A DNA stretch of 9,720 bases, taken from UBA1723 sp018066165 (GTDB lineage: Bacteria; Bacteroidota; Bacteroidia; Bacteroidales; Paludibacteraceae). The stretch spans positions 1-9,720 of the forward strand of contig JAGHRX010000294.1 of assembly GCA_018066165.1 (NCBI GenBank). The letters run 5' to 3'. Positions 8,076 to 9,720 of this stretch are shown one piece after another. Below the pieces are notes generated by a model that saw only the letters and a program-made list of their open reading frames with translations, searched no databases and was not told the DNA's origin. How positions within the stretch are numbered: position 1 is the stretch's first letter; each line of letters starts with the position of its first letter. A program made the translations under genes and the position numbers.

Positions 8076-9191
8076 CTATACTACATCTGCCAAATGGTCG
8101 ACTAGTCTCCGCTTTTGGATTCTCAAGAAATCGTCTCGTCTAATTGCACGACGGTTTTTGAATCGCTTGTCAAATAGCTTTACGACATTGCCATTAAACC
8201 ATACATTAGGATTGAACTTAAAGAGCTTTGTTTCTGAATCACGGTATATTAATCCCGAATTTAGAATATCAGCTATTAATGTGTAACAGTTTGATTTTTT
8301 GTTGTTTAATGATGTTATAATCATTTCTCGCATCATTCTGGCATTGTCTTCGTCCTCTGGAAGGAATTGTTCTGTAATACAGGCAATAACCTTAAAAGAG
8401 GACTTTTTCTTTATATTGAGAAGAGATTTAGAAAATTTATTGCGAAAAAGCTTGAAAAAGGGGACATTGGAACGACTATCGTCTTTCTCAACATAAGCAC
8501 CTATTTTCGTATTACCATTTTTTTCTTTACTTGACTGAGGTGCAAGAACATCAAGGATGCTTGAATCTATCTTTTTCTTGTCTAACTCCTTTTTTGTCAA
8601 AACCTTAACTTTCTTGTTTGCTTCGCCAGAATAAGACTCTGGAGTGACATTTCCACAACTTAAAATGTTAGGGTTTATATAATATGTCATCGCTTGACGT
8701 TTTCCTTTAGGTCTCGAAATTAAACCTCCAAAAATCAAATCGTTAATTGCATAGTTATATGTGCTGTCGCAATTAAAAAAATACTTTTTCCATAGTATAT
8801 CCTTATCAAAAGTAACGACATTCACATTTTTCTTCTTGTCTATTTGTATGTGGTCAAGAAGATAAGCAAACAAATGAGCTGATCTGATGGTCATGAAGTC
8901 AGCAAATAGTTTTTTTGTCTCTGGAGTCTGATGTAAACGGACAAATTTTCTATCGTCTGTAATGATGTCGGCAATATCCATAAGTCCTGAGTCCTCGGCA
9001 TTCTCTTTTGAACGGAGTTTCTCTAATTCGTCATAGACCTTTGTTGGACTTAAATTATTGAAGTTTGGATAATTAGCATCATTGGGAACAATGCTTGTTT
9101 TGCTTATTTTGCGTCCTGTCGCCTTGTTTGTGTGGTAGGTCAAGTCTGGCAACAGAGAGACTAAAACCTCCTTTTTGTTTATTGTTTTCAT
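8076..9191 (-). CDS. Probable replication initiator with two RepL-like winged-helix domains
   Basis: A 371-residue basic protein. Residues 1-95 are a unique N-terminal region. Residues about 97-182 look like a winged helix ending in DLIFGGLISR...YYINPNILSCGNV. Residues about 245-340 look like a second one ending in DILNSGLIYR...FKFNPNVWFNGNVV. The GLI-R turn followed by a (Y/F)xxNPNxxxxGN strand is the end of the DNA-binding domain in RepL-type plasmid replication proteins, and here it occurs twice. A Lys-rich linker (192-230) separates the domains. The C-terminus is Arg/Lys-rich (343-362). Two tandem winged helices also describe Rep_3 initiators, so the exact family is uncertain. The gene reads away from a signal-rich AT-rich region, as expected of an initiator beside its origin. 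Origin binding and replication initiation are inferred; a transcription factor remains possible. Confidence 0.7.
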   Translation of the reverse strand: MKTINKKEVLVSLLPDLTYHTNKATGRKISKTSIVPNDANYPNFNNLSPTKVYDELEKLRSKENAEDSGLMDIADIITDDRKFVRLHQTPETKKLFADFMTIRSAHLFAYLLDHIQIDKKKNVNVVTFDKDILWKKYFFNCDSTYNYAINDLIFGGLISRPKGKRQAMTYYINPNILSCGNVTPESYSGEANKKVKVLTKKELDKKKIDSSILDVLAPQSSKEKNGNTKIGAYVEKDDSRSNVPFFKLFRNKFSKSLLNIKKKSSFKVIACITEQFLPEDEDNARMMREMIITSLNNKKSNCYTLIADILNSGLIYRDSETKLFKFNPNVWFNGNVVKLFDKRFKNRRAIRRDDFLRIQKRRLVDHLADVV

Positions 9192-9216
9192 GTCTTAAAT
9201 AGAAAAATTTCAAATG

Positions 9217-9250
9217 CAAAAGTAAAGAGATTATTCGGATTTGCAACAAA
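9217..9250 (-). promoter_or_regulatory. Proximal rep promoter
   Basis: Read leftward, TACTTTTG (9224 to 9217) fits the Bacteroidota -7 box TAnnTTTG exactly. TTTG (9250 to 9247) lies 22 bases upstream; the usual gap is about 19-21. Transcription would start near 9211 and give a leader of about 20 bases before the rep ATG at 9191. Confidence 0.5.
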
Positions 9251-9298
9251 AAAAAGAGAAAATGTTACCAAATCCTCTTTCCTTTGATTTCTTTCACG

Positions 9299-9305
9299 CT
9301 TCCCA
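9299..9305 (-). repeat. Third copy of the TGGGAAG repeat core, inverted, in the rep leader
   Basis: TGGGAAG on the minus strand repeats the core of the two origin repeats (9545-9551 and 9577-9583) in opposite orientation, between the two rep promoters. The same seven bases also occur by chance inside the recombinase gene, so the match alone is weak evidence of an operator. Confidence 0.25.
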
Positions 9306-9383
9306 GCCTTCCAGAAATGTGAAATTTTTCTATATTACAATTTAACCTTTTAACAAAAAGTTTTTTTTCTTTGTTTGATAGTG

Positions 9384-9415
9384 CAAAAATAGTGATAATT
9401 ATTGACTCTTGCAAA
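9384..9415 (-). promoter_or_regulatory. Distal leftward promoter toward rep
   Basis: Read leftward, TTTG (9415 to 9412), a 20-base spacer and TATTTTTG (9391 to 9384) match both Bacteroidota promoter elements exactly. The start would be near 9378, giving a leader of about 185 bases to rep, or a short separate RNA. This is the best promoter match in the window. Confidence 0.55.
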
Positions 9416-9440
9416 TTTCGGTCCCTTTTTATAGTCAATA
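9400..9440. repeat. Inverted repeat across the distal rep promoter
   Basis: TATTGACT (9400-9407) and AGTCAATA (9433-9440) form a perfect 8-base inverted repeat with a 25-base gap. The left arm lies in the spacer of the distal leftward promoter and the TTTG element lies between the arms, a suitable position for a repressor or for Rep autoregulation. Confidence 0.4.
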
Positions 9441-9540
9441 GAGTATCTTTTTTTGACAATAAAGTTACAACATAGAACTATAAGAGAGTCCGCTCACATT
9501 TGTCTAATGCTCAAATAATTGCAACACTAAAATTCCGTAA

Positions 9541-9587
9541 AATTTGGGAAGTTGTTTTTTGTTTTTCCACAAAACTTGGGAAGTTTT
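9541..9587 (+). repeat. Pair of 15-base direct repeats (iteron-like)
   Basis: AAYTTGGGAAGTTKT occurs at 9541-9555 and 9573-9587, with two differences in 15. They start 32 bases apart, about three helical turns. The second copy is also a perfect palindrome, AAAACTT-GGG-AAGTTTT (9571-9587); the first is an imperfect version. Such sites fit binding by an initiator with two winged helices. Only two copies are visible, fewer than in a classical iteron array. Confidence 0.6.
9563..9571 (+). promoter_or_regulatory. DnaA box
   Basis: TTTTCCACA fits the relaxed DnaA consensus TTWTNCACA and differs at one base from the strongest E. coli box, TTATCCACA. It lies between the two 15-base repeats, which argues for a role in an origin rather than chance. 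Confidence 0.55.
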
Positions 9588-9624
9588 ATTCTCGGATTGC
9601 ATAATATAACATTAAACTTTTTTA

Positions 9625-9697
9625 TTTCAAAGCGAAAAATTTGAATCACATGCTTGTTTTTCAAATTAAAGTATGTAATTTTGCATCGCTTTTGAAA
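9625..9697. repeat. Nested inverted repeats
   Basis: The outer arms are TTTCAAAGCGA (9625-9635) and TCGCTTTTGAAA (9686-9697), complementary over 11 bases with one bulged T. The inner arms are AATTTGA (9638-9644) and TCAAATT (9661-9667), perfect over seven bases. They could extrude as a cruciform or be paired operator half-sites. The right outer arm lies just past a rightward promoter. Confidence 0.45.
9653..9683 (+). promoter_or_regulatory. Rightward promoter leading out of the window
   Basis: TAATTTTG (9676-9683) matches TAnnTTTG exactly. CTTG (9653-9656), 19 bases upstream, matches the TTTG element at three of four positions. The start would fall near 9689, within the right outer inverted-repeat arm, and would drive a gene beyond 9720 that cannot be seen here. 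Confidence 0.35.
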
Positions 9698-9720
9698 CAT
9701 AGAGCAATAAACGATAATGT

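Larger units (their letters stand above)
9192..9720. other. Gene-free region: candidate vegetative origin (oriV) and rep control region
   Basis: This 529-base stretch has no convincing gene. It is very AT-rich with several A/T runs (for example 9247-9255 and 9361-9368). From rep outward it holds a rep-proximal promoter (9217-9250), a TGGGAAG word on the minus strand (9299-9305), a distal leftward promoter (9384-9415) inside a dyad (9400-9440), and two 15-base repeats with a DnaA box between (9541-9587). Nested inverted repeats (9625-9697) and a rightward promoter (9653-9683) follow. The combination of an initiator-like gene, spaced repeats, a DnaA box and AT-rich DNA is the usual composition of a theta-type plasmid origin. 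Function is inferred, and the region may continue past the window. Confidence 0.5.

Noticed and set aside
8299..8496. Plus-strand open frame inside the rep gene
   Set aside because: It is antisense to the second winged-helix and linker coding region and has no start signals; a shadow of rep.
9262..9345. Short plus-strand open frame (27 residues) starting ATG
   Set aside because: Too short, with no ribosome binding site or rightward promoter ahead of it.
9265..9459. 64-residue open frame on the minus strand upstream of rep
   Set aside because: It needs a TTG start, the distal leftward promoter lies within it rather than before it, and the sequence resembles no family I know. It looks like translated regulatory DNA.

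Overview
The window looks like part of a conjugative plasmid, or of a plasmid-like integrative element, from the Bacteroidota (most likely Bacteroidales). Three things point there. The transfer genes are of the Bacteroidota type IV secretion class (MPF-B, the CTnDOT-type Tra system). Non-coding DNA contains Bacteroidota-style promoters (TTTG, about 20 bases, then TAnnTTTG). The DNA is AT-rich throughout.

Bases 1-6945 are a tightly packed rightward operon with 4-base and 1-base overlaps or gaps of 2-17 bases. It opens with an unrecognised 269-residue protein carrying an internal duplication. This is followed by TraG (VirB4-type ATPase), a TraI-like exported coiled-coil protein, TraJ (VirB6-like polytopic membrane protein), TraK (VirB8-like) and TraM (VirB10-like). 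Together they would form the motor, inner-membrane platform and periplasmic bridge of a conjugation channel. The order differs from the familiar one: no TraL-sized gene lies between traK and traM, and TraN (VirB9-like) does not follow traM. A strong hairpin plus T-run ends the operon at about 7016.

Bases 7052-8065 encode a complete tyrosine recombinase with all catalytic residues. It meets, tail to tail with only 10 bases between, a leftward gene (8076-9191) whose product appears to be a plasmid replication initiator. That protein seems to contain two tandem RepL-like winged-helix domains, each ending in an NPN...GN signature.

The last 530 bases (9192-9720) have no convincing gene but are dense in signals: two leftward promoters for rep, a dyad around the distal one, and two 15-base repeats 32 bases apart with a DnaA box exactly between them. 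Beyond these lie a nested pair of inverted repeats and a rightward promoter heading out of the window. I read this as a candidate vegetative origin with rep control elements. The window therefore joins a transfer module, a recombinase (dimer resolution or integration) and a replication module. The most unusual points are the two-domain Rep with its origin, the unknown first gene of the operon and the non-standard tra gene order.
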